A DNA stretch of 32,881 nucleotides from an uncultured Alphaproteobacteria bacterium (GTDB taxonomy: Bacteria > Pseudomonadota > Alphaproteobacteria > UBA7985 > CAJQQZ01), in the NCBI GenBank assembly GCA_905480575.1, contig CAJQQZ010000176.1, positions 1 to 32,881 on the forward strand. Direction: 5' to 3'. Of this stretch, positions 8,382-15,697 are shown in pieces; the stretch's first letter is position 1, and each line of letters begins with the position of its first letter. Made by a program: the position numbers and the translations under genes. The notes below the pieces were generated by a model, which was not told the DNA's origin, ran no database searches, and worked only from the letters and a program-made list of their open reading frames with translations.

Positions 8382-8906
8382 TTATAGAAAGTGATACTTG
8401 ATCAACTGCTTCAAGGCGACCAGATGAAACGCTGTCGCGATGTCTTGGTCTGGGTGACGGTACAGCTTTTCCTGATCGGTTGTGGCCAATGCATCAGCTT
8501 CCTCAAAGTCCTCAGCAAGCTCCACCAGAATTTCATGACGATTTTCGTCGGTAACGCCCTTCCTATACCCAGCGCCTTTCTGGATTTGTTGCTCCAGTTC
8601 ATGGAAGTAAGCAATGGCGATCTGGTTTAGCTCGTGATCTGTGAGCCTGAATTTGAACCCGGGTTCATCAGCATTGCTTGCCTTGGCACCTGCGGGTGAA
8701 CTCTTGCGCTGACCTTCCAGCCTTTTGATCTCGGCATCGGTCGTAACGCCAAAGACTTTGGCCTTTTCACATGCGGTCCTGTAATCGACCCCAGAAATGC
8801 GTTCTATCCAGTTCTCTTTGCCAACCAATGTCTGTAGAGCTTTGGGAACACGCCGACGTAGCTTCCAGCCCTTGTTGTCTTTACTCAGATACTGTTGTTT
8901 AGGCAT
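8382..8906 (-). CDS. integrase N-terminal segment (DUF6538-like), ends at premature TAA
   Basis: This is the front part of the split integrase. It starts as MPKQQYLSKDNKGWKLRRR, the DUF6538-type opening of long alphaproteobacterial integrases, and runs to KQLIKYHFL before a TAA. After the stop the same frame stays open (QKDFQHTYK then, 16 codons on, TGLKVTADLR) into the catalytic part. The start at 8906 is favoured by family resemblance; in-frame ATGs at 8915 and 8972 would add 3 or 22 residues. It begins about 100 bp from the 3' end of tRNA-Met and is transcribed in the same direction, the usual position for a tRNA-targeting island integrase. Confidence 0.75.
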   Translation of the reverse strand: MPKQQYLSKDNKGWKLRRRVPKALQTLVGKENWIERISGVDYRTACEKAKVFGVTTDAEIKRLEGQRKSSPAGAKASNADEPGFKFRLTDHELNQIAIAYFHELEQQIQKGAGYRKGVTDENRHEILVELAEDFEEADALATTDQEKLYRHPDQDIATAFHLVALKQLIKYHFL

Positions 8907-9007
8907 GTCGTTCATGCCTAATGTGTACCACCGATGTGTACCACTTTTCAAGAGAGAGCCATTGAAAACCAATGGTTTTCAGAAATATCAATGAGTTATG
9001 AGTGTGT

Positions 9008-9084
9008 TGGTAGCGGGAGAGGGACTTGAACCCCCGACACGCGGATTATGATTCCGCTGCTCTAACCAGCTGAGCTACCCCGCC
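9008..9084 (-). tRNA. tRNA-Met (CAT)
   Basis: The minus strand reads as a complete 77-nt tRNA with encoded CCA. The acceptor stem GGCGGGG pairs with CTCCCGC with one G-T wobble, the D-loop has AGCTGGTTAGA, and the anticodon stem GCGGA/TCCGC encloses loop ATCATAA with anticodon CAT. The T-arm is GGGGG-TTCAAGT-CCCTC. The sequence matches elongator tRNA-Met of alphaproteobacteria; a lysidine-modified tRNA-Ile2 also has CAT but differs elsewhere. The 3' end faces the integrase, so it is the likely attachment site. Confidence 0.95.
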
Positions 9085-9220
9085 ACAACAAGATATGCTG
9101 GGTCCGTTAGGACGCGCACGAAATAGGCTGCATAAGGCTTGATGTCAAGCGTCGTTTAACAGAAAATGCATTTAAAAGCTTGCACGCGTTTCGTTTGGAA
9201 TTTTCAACGCTATTGGTCTC

Positions 9221-9239
9221 CCGCAAGTAGCGCTTGCGG
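9221..9239. repeat. hairpin in the leader of the ABC transporter operon
   Basis: Inverted repeat ccgcaag-tagcg-cttgcgg with 7-bp arms, about 100 bp before the ATPase start. No T-run follows, so it is not an intrinsic terminator. It could be an operator or a leader hairpin; nothing decides between them. Confidence 0.3.
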
Positions 9240-9338
9240 CGCCATAACCCTCGTTGTAAGCTGCTCCGAATTTAGCCAGCTTGAACTAAGTGTCATAAGG
9301 CACAAAAATTGGCTTTAAAGCTTTGAACAGGGGAATTT

Positions 9339-10133
9339 ATGGCGATCGAAGACCAGGCAAACCAAGGTGGCAGCGTGCTTTCAATGGTGGATATCCATAA
9401 GCGTTTCGGCGACCTTGAGGTCTTAAAGGGTGTTTCTCTGGAAGCGAAAGCCGGTGACGTGATCGCGCTGATTGGTTCTTCTGGGTCGGGTAAATCCACC
9501 TTTCTTCGTTGCGCTAACCTTTTGGAAGTACCGCAAAAAGGTGACATCCGGTTCCAGGGCGAGGCCATGGAGTGGAAAGTCCGCGGCGGCGAAAGAGAAC
9601 CAGCGAACGCGGATCAAGTCCGCAAGGTTCGGGCCAATCTTTCTATGGTTTTTCAGCAGTTTAATCTTTGGTCACACATGTCAGTTTTGCAGAACGTAAT
9701 AGAGGCACCAGTTACAGTACTCAAAAAATCCAAAATAGAAGCAGAAGCGCTTGGGCGTAGTCTCCTTGAAAAAGTTGGCATCGGTGACAAAGCAGATGTT
9801 TATCCGTCACAGCTATCTGGTGGACAACAACAACGTGCTGCGATAGCACGCGCTTTGGCAATGGAGCCCGCCGCCATGTTGTTCGACGAACCCACATCGG
9901 CGCTTGATCCAGAGCTTGAAGTTGAAGTTTTGAAGGTGATTCGCGGTTTAGCACGTGAAGGACGGACAATGTTGTTGGTAACTCATGACATGTCTCTTGC
10001 CAGAGAGGTAGCAAATCACGTAATCTTTCTCCATCAGGGAGTGATTGAAGAACAGGGGCCGCCGGCCGAAGTTTTTGATTCTCCTAAATCAACTCGGTTG
10101 CAGCAATTCTTGAGTGCCTCTGCTTCCGAATAA
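9339..10133 (+). CDS. polar amino-acid/opine ABC transporter ATPase
   Basis: A 264-residue cytoplasmic ATPase of the HisP/OccP/GlnQ group that powers uptake with the two permeases and binding protein encoded downstream. Visible motifs are Walker A GSSGSGKST (46-54), Q-loop VFQQFNLWSH (104-113), signature LSGGQQQR (159-166), Walker B MLFDE (180-184), D-loop SALD (187-190) and switch His216. The ATG has aggggaattt just upstream as ribosome binding site. Length is normal for the family. The first 14 residues are a non-conserved extension. The binding-protein gene follows after 40 bp, so a common transcript is likely. The substrate cannot be read from the ATPase. Confidence 0.93.
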   Translation: MAIEDQANQGGSVLSMVDIHKRFGDLEVLKGVSLEAKAGDVIALIGSSGSGKSTFLRCANLLEVPQKGDIRFQGEAMEWKVRGGEREPANADQVRKVRANLSMVFQQFNLWSHMSVLQNVIEAPVTVLKKSKIEAEALGRSLLEKVGIGDKADVYPSQLSGGQQQRAAIARALAMEPAAMLFDEPTSALDPELEVEVLKVIRGLAREGRTMLLVTHDMSLAREVANHVIFLHQGVIEEQGPPAEVFDSPKSTRLQQFLSASASE

Positions 10134-10173
10134 ATTTGGCACTTGAACGAAAAATGATTCGGGAGGATCAACA

Positions 10174-10908
10174 ATGAAAAAACTTATTCTTGGCGCAGCG
10201 ATTGCTGTGATGTCTGCCGGTGTTGCTTTTGCTGACACAGTTCGCATGGGTACTGAGGGCGCTTACCCTCCATACAACTTCGTTGATGACAACGGTGAAA
10301 TCGTTGGTTTTGAGCGTGATCTTGGTGATGAGCTTTGTAAGCGTGCGGGTCTTGAGTGCACCTGGGTGAAGAACGATTGGGACTCAATCATTCCAAACCT
10401 CGTTTCTGGTAACTACGACACAATCATCGCCGGTATGTCTATCACTGCTGAGCGTGATGAAGTCATTGATTTCACACAGGAATATAAACCTGCTGATCCA
10501 TCAGCTTACTTGGCGGTTGCTGGCACTGACGATTCCGCTATTGATGGCATCGTTGCTGCTCAGGTTAATACTGTTCAATCAGGTTTTGTCGCTAAGAGCT
10601 CTGCAACACTTGTTGAGTTTGCAACACCTGATGAGACAATCGCTGCTGTGAAGTCCGGCGAAGCTGATGCTGTTCTTGCTGACTATTCTTACCTCGCGCC
10701 TATCGCTGCTGAAAGCGGCGGCGAGCTCATTCTTCTCTCTCCACGTCCGTTCATCGGTGGTGGCGTTGGCATGGGTATTCGTGAAAGCGACACAGAGTTG
10801 AAAGACAAGATGAATGCTGCCATTGATTCTGTCAAAGCGGACGGAACGTTGAACGCTTTGCTTGCAAAGTGGTTCCCTGAAGAAACAAGCATTCACTCCG
10901 CTTACTAA
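10174..10908 (+). CDS. amino-acid ABC transporter substrate-binding protein (family 3)
   Basis: A 244-residue periplasmic solute-binding protein of the family 3/HisJ-type fold that delivers a small, probably cationic or N-substituted amino acid to the permeases. A Sec signal peptide (MKKLILGAAIAVMSAGVAFA) is cut after about residue 20. The mature N-terminus has the family pattern VRMGTEGAYPPYNFVDDNG, followed by GFERDLGDELCKRAG and a downstream AGMSITAERDEVIDFT, the ligand-contact region. Two Cys in the first lobe could form the usual disulfide. A strong ggagga site lies 8 bp before the ATG. A terminator-like hairpin after the gene probably makes it more abundant than the permeases. Confidence 0.93.
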   Translation: MKKLILGAAIAVMSAGVAFADTVRMGTEGAYPPYNFVDDNGEIVGFERDLGDELCKRAGLECTWVKNDWDSIIPNLVSGNYDTIIAGMSITAERDEVIDFTQEYKPADPSAYLAVAGTDDSAIDGIVAAQVNTVQSGFVAKSSATLVEFATPDETIAAVKSGEADAVLADYSYLAPIAAESGGELILLSPRPFIGGGVGMGIRESDTELKDKMNAAIDSVKADGTLNALLAKWFPEETSIHSAY

Positions 10909-10933
10909 GAATTACGCTTTTTGTATTTCTGGA

Positions 10934-10964
10934 AAGGGGTGCCATTCCGTGGTGCCCCTTTTTT
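10934..10964 (+). terminator. partial intrinsic terminator between binding protein and permeases
   Basis: Stem aaggggtgcca / tggtgcccctt (11 bp with two G-T pairs, loop ttccg) followed directly by a T-run. It lies between the binding-protein gene and the first permease gene of the same operon. This is the classic place for an attenuating terminator that keeps binding protein in excess. Confidence 0.75.
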
Positions 10965-10978
10965 AACTGAGTAAAGAT

Positions 10979-11860
10979 ATGTTTGAGTTCTGCGTTGATC
11001 CTAAAACTCTCGAAGGCATCAGTTGGATTGCCTGTTATCTGACAACACCTAAACATCAATCGATGTATTGGTCAGTGTTGGTGGTTTTGCTGCTGATCGG
11101 GCTGACAGCACCTTTTACCATGTTGTTGGGGTTCTTCGGCGCTTGGCTCAAACGCTCTGTCTTTTTGCCTTTCCAATTTATGGGTTGGTTGTACACGTCG
11201 ACAGTACGTGGCGTACCAGAACTAATTTTCTTTTTGTTTGTTCCCATCGCTCTCGATCAGTTGGTTGAGCTGATTCGTCACAAGATTAAGTGCTCTGATT
11301 GGACCGACGCCGTTTACCAGGGCAATGATTTTGTTGTTTGCACCGCTGCCAAGATGCCTCTTGGAGAAGCAGAACAATGGGTCCATCACACTTGGAACTT
11401 TGCTCTTGCGGTCACTGCATTTTCGATAGTCTTCGGGGCCTTTGCAGCTAACATTATCGATGGAGCGTTGAAAGCTGTTCCAAAGAACCAGCTTGAAACG
11501 GCACAAGCTTACGGCATGTCAAAGCGACAGATATTTTTCAGAGTTCACATGCCTCAAATGTGGGTCTATGCGTTGCCAGGCTTGTCAAATCTCTGGCAAG
11601 TTTTGATAAAGGGAACACCCTTGTTGTTCCTCTTAGGCATTCAGGATATTGTTTATTGGGCCAAAGAGCTGGGTGGCTTGAAGACACAAGTCTATCAATA
11701 CCCGCATCCCGACATCAGAGTTTGGTATTTCTTGGGCCTGCTTTTCTTCTACTTACTGCTAACCTGGATCAGTCAAATTGGCTTTGATCGGTTAACGAAA
11801 ATCGTCTCTAAAGGGCAAGCAACGATGGGTGGCCAAGCGGCCACAGGAGGCCGGGTATGA
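10979..11860 (+). CDS. amino-acid ABC transporter permease (HisM/OccM group)
   Basis: A 293-residue inner-membrane permease subunit with about five hydrophobic helices. The coupling-helix region appears as AANIIDGALKAVPKNQLETA and AYGMSKRQIFFRV (about 160-192), the EAA-type loop that contacts the ATPase. Helix 1 follows YWSVLVVLLLIGLTAPFTM. A hydrophilic insertion of about 45 residues (LIRHKIKCSDWTDAV and following) between early helices is longer than in HisM; the second permease also departs from the short family form. The stop overlaps the ATG of the second permease (ATGA), so translation is coupled. A weak gagtaaag site precedes the ATG. Confidence 0.92.
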   Translation: MFEFCVDPKTLEGISWIACYLTTPKHQSMYWSVLVVLLLIGLTAPFTMLLGFFGAWLKRSVFLPFQFMGWLYTSTVRGVPELIFFLFVPIALDQLVELIRHKIKCSDWTDAVYQGNDFVVCTAAKMPLGEAEQWVHHTWNFALAVTAFSIVFGAFAANIIDGALKAVPKNQLETAQAYGMSKRQIFFRVHMPQMWVYALPGLSNLWQVLIKGTPLLFLLGIQDIVYWAKELGGLKTQVYQYPHPDIRVWYFLGLLFFYLLLTWISQIGFDRLTKIVSKGQATMGGQAATGGRV

Positions 11861-12696
11861 TGTGTCTTGATACATGGTATGAGTATGGCCTTCGATCTTT
11901 GGGCTTTGGCTCTAGACTGCTGCCGAAGACGGATATTCAGTTTTGCGATCAGGTCGTTCTTATCGGTTCAGGAATGCTCTGGAATATCTATTTTGCTATT
12001 TTGGCAGTTATCACTGGATTCTTTTTCGCAACGGTTCTGGCCCTAGGAAAGAACTCGAAAAACCCGGCGCTTCGCATCCCATCTGCCACATTCGTGTACT
12101 TCTTCCGGGGCACACCTTTGTTTTTGCAGTTCTTTTTCGCCTATGAACTCTTTGTTTTGTTGCCTAAGCTATCGGTCGACATCAATCTAATCTTCATCAC
12201 AGTCACGGCTGAAACACGTTGGTTGACGAAAGCTTGGCTTGGCGCCTTGATCGTTCTGTTCCTAAATACATCGGCCTATTCTGCCGAGATTTTTTACGGA
12301 GCGTTGCGCGCGGTTCCTAATGGCGACGTTGAAGCAGCACACGCCTATGGTTTCAACGGGTTCCAAAGGTTCACAAAAGTTATTTGGCCGACAACCCTTC
12401 GTTTGGCCTGGCCTTCCTACACCAATGAGGCGATTTTCCTGTTCCACTCAACAGCTCTGGTTTTCCCCTCGGCATTTCCGGCATGGCGACAAAAAGGCGA
12501 CGCGGTCTATTACGGGCAATATTTCGCTGAAAATACCTTTAACCCGTTCGTGGCCTACCCAATCGCTGCGGTCTATTTCATTATCGGAACATTAATAATT
12601 ATTTGGCTGTTTGGTTTGGCGAACAAGCGCTTAAACAAGCATGTTGCCCCTGAGCTTCGTAAGAAGGTTTGGTATCGTCCGAACTTGGTTAGGTAG
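11857..12696 (+). CDS. amino-acid ABC transporter permease, second subunit
   Basis: A 279-residue inner-membrane permease of the same family as its upstream neighbour, with which it would form the heteromeric channel. Conserved features include FYFFRGTPLFLQFFF-type residues (VYFFRGTPLFLQ, about 80-91), and the EAA-type loop GALRAVPNGDVEAAHAYGFN (about 148-167). It starts at the ATG that overlaps the previous stop codon. Its last 8 bp overlap the 3' end of the convergent metallo-hydrolase gene, and no terminator separates the two. The substrate is inferred from the neighbouring catabolic operon to be an N-substituted or cyclic amino acid. Confidence 0.92.
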   Translation: MMCLDTWYEYGLRSLGFGSRLLPKTDIQFCDQVVLIGSGMLWNIYFAILAVITGFFFATVLALGKNSKNPALRIPSATFVYFFRGTPLFLQFFFAYELFVLLPKLSVDINLIFITVTAETRWLTKAWLGALIVLFLNTSAYSAEIFYGALRAVPNGDVEAAHAYGFNGFQRFTKVIWPTTLRLAWPSYTNEAIFLFHSTALVFPSAFPAWRQKGDAVYYGQYFAENTFNPFVAYPIAAVYFIIGTLIIIWLFGLANKRLNKHVAPELRKKVWYRPNLVR

Positions 12697-13450
12697 CGTT
12701 TGCCCAGTCTTGTGGCAATCTTTGACCGCCAACCAAAAAACCGTCAATGATCTCAATCATACGTTCTTGACAGAAGGACCCTTCATGGCCGCCGTGGACA
12801 ACGGAGACCGGGAGTTCGCGAAGTCGCCGCAGTGATTGCTCGTAGATTTCGGTGTTTGAGTGATAAGCGAAATCTATCAAACCGCCTTGATAGATGACAT
12901 CGCCACTGAAGAGCGTTTTCTCTTTTGGATCATAAAGTGAAATCGCGCCGGGAGCGTGTCCCGGCAGATGAAGAACATGGAAGGATCTGTCTCCCAGATC
13001 CAAAACATCGCCGTCATCAAGATAACCGGTCAGGGGTGCAGGTTTGATTCGGTAGTTCCGCCAGTCCCAGTCATTGTGTGGTAGGGAGGTGAAAACCTCG
13101 GCTGACACAAAGTCGTCAGAGAGCGTGTTGTATCCCGTAGGGTCAGCATAAACCTCTGCATCCGCTGCATGTGCCAAGTGACAATCAAACTCATAAGCAC
13201 CGCCCATATGGTCGAAATGGCAATGTGAGGAGATCGCAGTCACATCTCTTCCTGCCAGTGCAGCAATGGTTGGTTTCAAAGGGACGACACCCATGCCGGA
13301 ATCAACCAGCAAGTCCTGATTACGACCCTTGATGTGCCAAATGTTGCACCGCATCCACGGCGCTATATGTTTCTCGCGTATCAAAGAAATGCCACCGCCC
13401 ATGGATATGACTTCAAAGTAGTCCAGGGACCAATGGTTTTTGGCTGACAT
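12689..13450 (-). CDS. metallo-beta-lactamase-fold hydrolase
   Basis: A 253-residue soluble hydrolase of the MBL superfamily. The metal-binding motif SHCHFDH (75-81) is followed by HLPGHAPGA, FSGDV and a final HGGHEG histidine, which completes a di-zinc site. The start MSAKNHWSLD at 13450 is chosen; an upstream ATG at 13468 adds six residues. It is transcribed divergently from the P450 operon, with 60 bp between the starts, and convergently with the transporter. The setting suggests hydrolysis of a lactone, thioester or amide intermediate in the same pathway. Glyoxalase II-like and lactonase functions cannot be separated by reading. Confidence 0.85.
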   Translation of the reverse strand: MSAKNHWSLDYFEVISMGGGISLIREKHIAPWMRCNIWHIKGRNQDLLVDSGMGVVPLKPTIAALAGRDVTAISSHCHFDHMGGAYEFDCHLAHAADAEVYADPTGYNTLSDDFVSAEVFTSLPHNDWDWRNYRIKPAPLTGYLDDGDVLDLGDRSFHVLHLPGHAPGAISLYDPKEKTLFSGDVIYQGGLIDFAYHSNTEIYEQSLRRLRELPVSVVHGGHEGSFCQERMIEIIDGFLVGGQRLPQDWANAT

Positions 13451-13510
13451 TTCTTGCCTTACGATCAAACTAGGTTAGTCTCTCATCTAGATTTTCATGT
13501 TGAGTACAAG

Positions 13511-14698
13511 ATGTCAAATTTACCGTTAGCACCAGTCAATGAGTCGATCACCATCGCAGAGTTGACGGACAATCCTTACCCTTTTTATCGGACCTTCAGA
13601 GCAGATACGCCGGTACTGCGAGTGAAAGCGCTCGGACGAACGTTACTAACGAAAGCCGAGCACACCAAAGCAGTTAAGGATGATCCAGATCGGTTCAGTT
13701 CCGACGATCCAAACACACCGATGGAGAAGGCCTTTCAGGCAAAGACTTTGATGCGGCGTGACGGCCAAGATCATATGCGACTGCGAAAAGCCATGATGCC
13801 CGCATTTTCTGCGAAAAATATCAAGACTGTTTGGGGACCGTTATATCAGGAAATCGCAGAGCAATATGTTGGGAGTCTTCCCAGAGGTGAAACCGTTGAT
13901 TTCTTCGAGGCTTTAGCTGGACCGGTGGCTGCTCGATGTTTGGCTCATCTCTTGGGCATAGAAAATGCCTCAGATGAGGAGATGCAATTCTGGTCACAGG
14001 CATTGATCAACGGTGCAGGAAATTTTGGTTGGCAGGCAGAGCCTTTTACCATTAGTGATCAGGCGAACAAAGAGATCAACGCCTGCATCGATGAAGCTGC
14101 TCAGGCCTTCAAACAGGTGCCGAATCAATCCGCCCTTTCCGTGATGGTCAACGCCGTAGACCCAATCGAAATAGAGCACATTCGATCAAACATTAAGATC
14201 GCCATCGGCGGGGGCTTGAACGAGCCACGAGATTCGTTGATGACCGTGGTTTACGGCTTGCTCACTAATCCAGAGCAGTTACAGGCTGCGAAAGAAGATT
14301 CTACACTTTGGCTCACCGCTTTCGAAGAAGCTGTGCGTTGGGTTGCGCCGATCCAGGTGAGTTCACGTCTCGTTATGGAGGACACCGAAATAGGTGGCTA
14401 CTTCATTCCTAAGGGCGATACAGTGATGACCAGTCAAGCCTCAGCCAATCATGATGAAGATGTTTATGAGGACGGGCACTTGTTCAACATCTTTCGCCCG
14501 AAAAAGTCTCATCAAGCCTTCGGCAATGGTCCGCATTTCTGTATGGGAACTCATATCTCTCGACGGATGGTCGGCGAAATTTTGCTGCCGCTTTTGTTTG
14601 ATCGTTTTCCAAATCTTGCATTGCCAGACCCCGCCAAAGTGATATTCAAAGGTTTTGGATTTCGTGGCCCCATTGTGATGCCGGTCACACTTAACTAG
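13511..14698 (+). CDS. cytochrome P450
   Basis: A 395-residue soluble bacterial P450 that would hydroxylate or oxidatively demethylate its substrate using electrons from a ferredoxin not encoded here. Visible motifs are the C-helix HMRLR (88-92), the K-helix ExxR at Glu273-Arg276, and the haem loop FGNGPHFCMG (337-346) with ligand Cys344. The I-helix reads GGGLNEPRDS (233-242), so the usual acid-alcohol pair (Asp/Glu-Thr) is replaced by Asn-Glu-Pro. The start MSNLPLAPVN at 13511 is preferred over 13454. It begins the operon P450, cyclodeaminase-family, flavin oxidoreductase, aminotransferase, with 11 bp to the next gene. Confidence 0.92.
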   Translation: MSNLPLAPVNESITIAELTDNPYPFYRTFRADTPVLRVKALGRTLLTKAEHTKAVKDDPDRFSSDDPNTPMEKAFQAKTLMRRDGQDHMRLRKAMMPAFSAKNIKTVWGPLYQEIAEQYVGSLPRGETVDFFEALAGPVAARCLAHLLGIENASDEEMQFWSQALINGAGNFGWQAEPFTISDQANKEINACIDEAAQAFKQVPNQSALSVMVNAVDPIEIEHIRSNIKIAIGGGLNEPRDSLMTVVYGLLTNPEQLQAAKEDSTLWLTAFEEAVRWVAPIQVSSRLVMEDTEIGGYFIPKGDTVMTSQASANHDEDVYEDGHLFNIFRPKKSHQAFGNGPHFCMGTHISRRMVGEILLPLLFDRFPNLALPDPAKVIFKGFGFRGPIVMPVTLN

Positions 14699-14709
14699 GA
14701 AGATATATC

Positions 14710-15693
14710 GTGCCAACTATTCATATCGTAAATGAAACTGAGTTAAGAGACTTGGTCCATCTGGACATGACATCCGTTGACGTTGTGGAGAAGGGGTTCA
14801 TTGCCCTGGCTTCAGGTAAAGTCCAAATGCCGCCGATTATGCACATGGAAATTCCCGAGTTTAACGGTGAGATGGACGCCAAATCCGCTTACGTGCCGGG
14901 ATTTGATTGTTTTGCTATGAAGGTAAGTCCTGGGTTCTTTGATAATCCGAAGAAAGGGTTGCCTAGCTTGAACGGGCTTATGGTGTTGTTTTCGTCTGAA
15001 ACTGGTGTCGTACGATCTGTACTCCTCGATAATGGCTATCTGACCGAAATCAGGACCGCCGCTGCTGGCGCCGTCGCCGCGAAACATTTGGCCAGGGAAG
15101 CCATTGAAAAGGCTGGTGTTTTAGGAACTGGCGGTCAAGCGCGCTACCAGATCGAAGCACTTCATTTGGTGAGACCATTTAAGTCGCTGACGGTTTGGGG
15201 GCGCAACAAAGACAACGCCAAAATCTGTGCCGATGAGTTGGGCGAGAAGTTGAACATCAATGTTTCTGTTGCAGACACTCCTGATGAGGCAGCTCTACAT
15301 TCAGACGTGTTGGTAGCGGCGACGCCATCAAAGGTTCCGTTGATTACAGAAGAAGGATTGCATCCTGGTCTCCATATTACGGCTATGGGTTCTGACGCAC
15401 CTTACAAAACAGAGATCGCAGCTGATGTGACAGCTTCAGTTGATCGTTTAGTTGTTGATTCTCTAGCTCAGTGCATCAAGCAAGGTGAGCTCCGTACCGT
15501 CACAGAAGCGGGATTGAATTATTCGGCTGTTGAACTTGGACAACTCTGTGACGGATCTGAGCCTGGCCGTCAATCAGACGACGAGATCACTCTCTGTGAC
15601 CTGACCGGCACAGGTGTTCAAGACACTGTTATCGCCACCCATGCTTATGACCTCGTCACTAAAGCAGGGACTGGAAAAGCATTCGAGAGCTAA
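14710..15693 (+). CDS. ornithine cyclodeaminase / mu-crystallin family protein
   Basis: A 327-residue NAD(P)-dependent enzyme of the OCD/mu-crystallin family, whose members deaminate ornithine to proline, reduce cyclic imines such as pyrroline-2-carboxylate, or make alanine and related amines. The Rossmann loop GTGGQARYQ (139-147), the substrate-side Lys71 in AMKVSPGFF, Arg115 in LTEIRTAAAGA and the TGTGVQDT motif near the C-terminus are present. It starts at GTG with an aggaag ribosome site 7 bp upstream. Five bases separate it from the flavin oxidoreductase gene. In this operon imine reduction or cyclisation of an amino acid is a reasonable guess; the exact reaction is open. Confidence 0.88.
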   Translation: MPTIHIVNETELRDLVHLDMTSVDVVEKGFIALASGKVQMPPIMHMEIPEFNGEMDAKSAYVPGFDCFAMKVSPGFFDNPKKGLPSLNGLMVLFSSETGVVRSVLLDNGYLTEIRTAAAGAVAAKHLAREAIEKAGVLGTGGQARYQIEALHLVRPFKSLTVWGRNKDNAKICADELGEKLNINVSVADTPDEAALHSDVLVAATPSKVPLITEEGLHPGLHITAMGSDAPYKTEIAADVTASVDRLVVDSLAQCIKQGELRTVTEAGLNYSAVELGQLCDGSEPGRQSDDEITLCDLTGTGVQDTVIATHAYDLVTKAGTGKAFES

Positions 15694-15697
15694 AACT

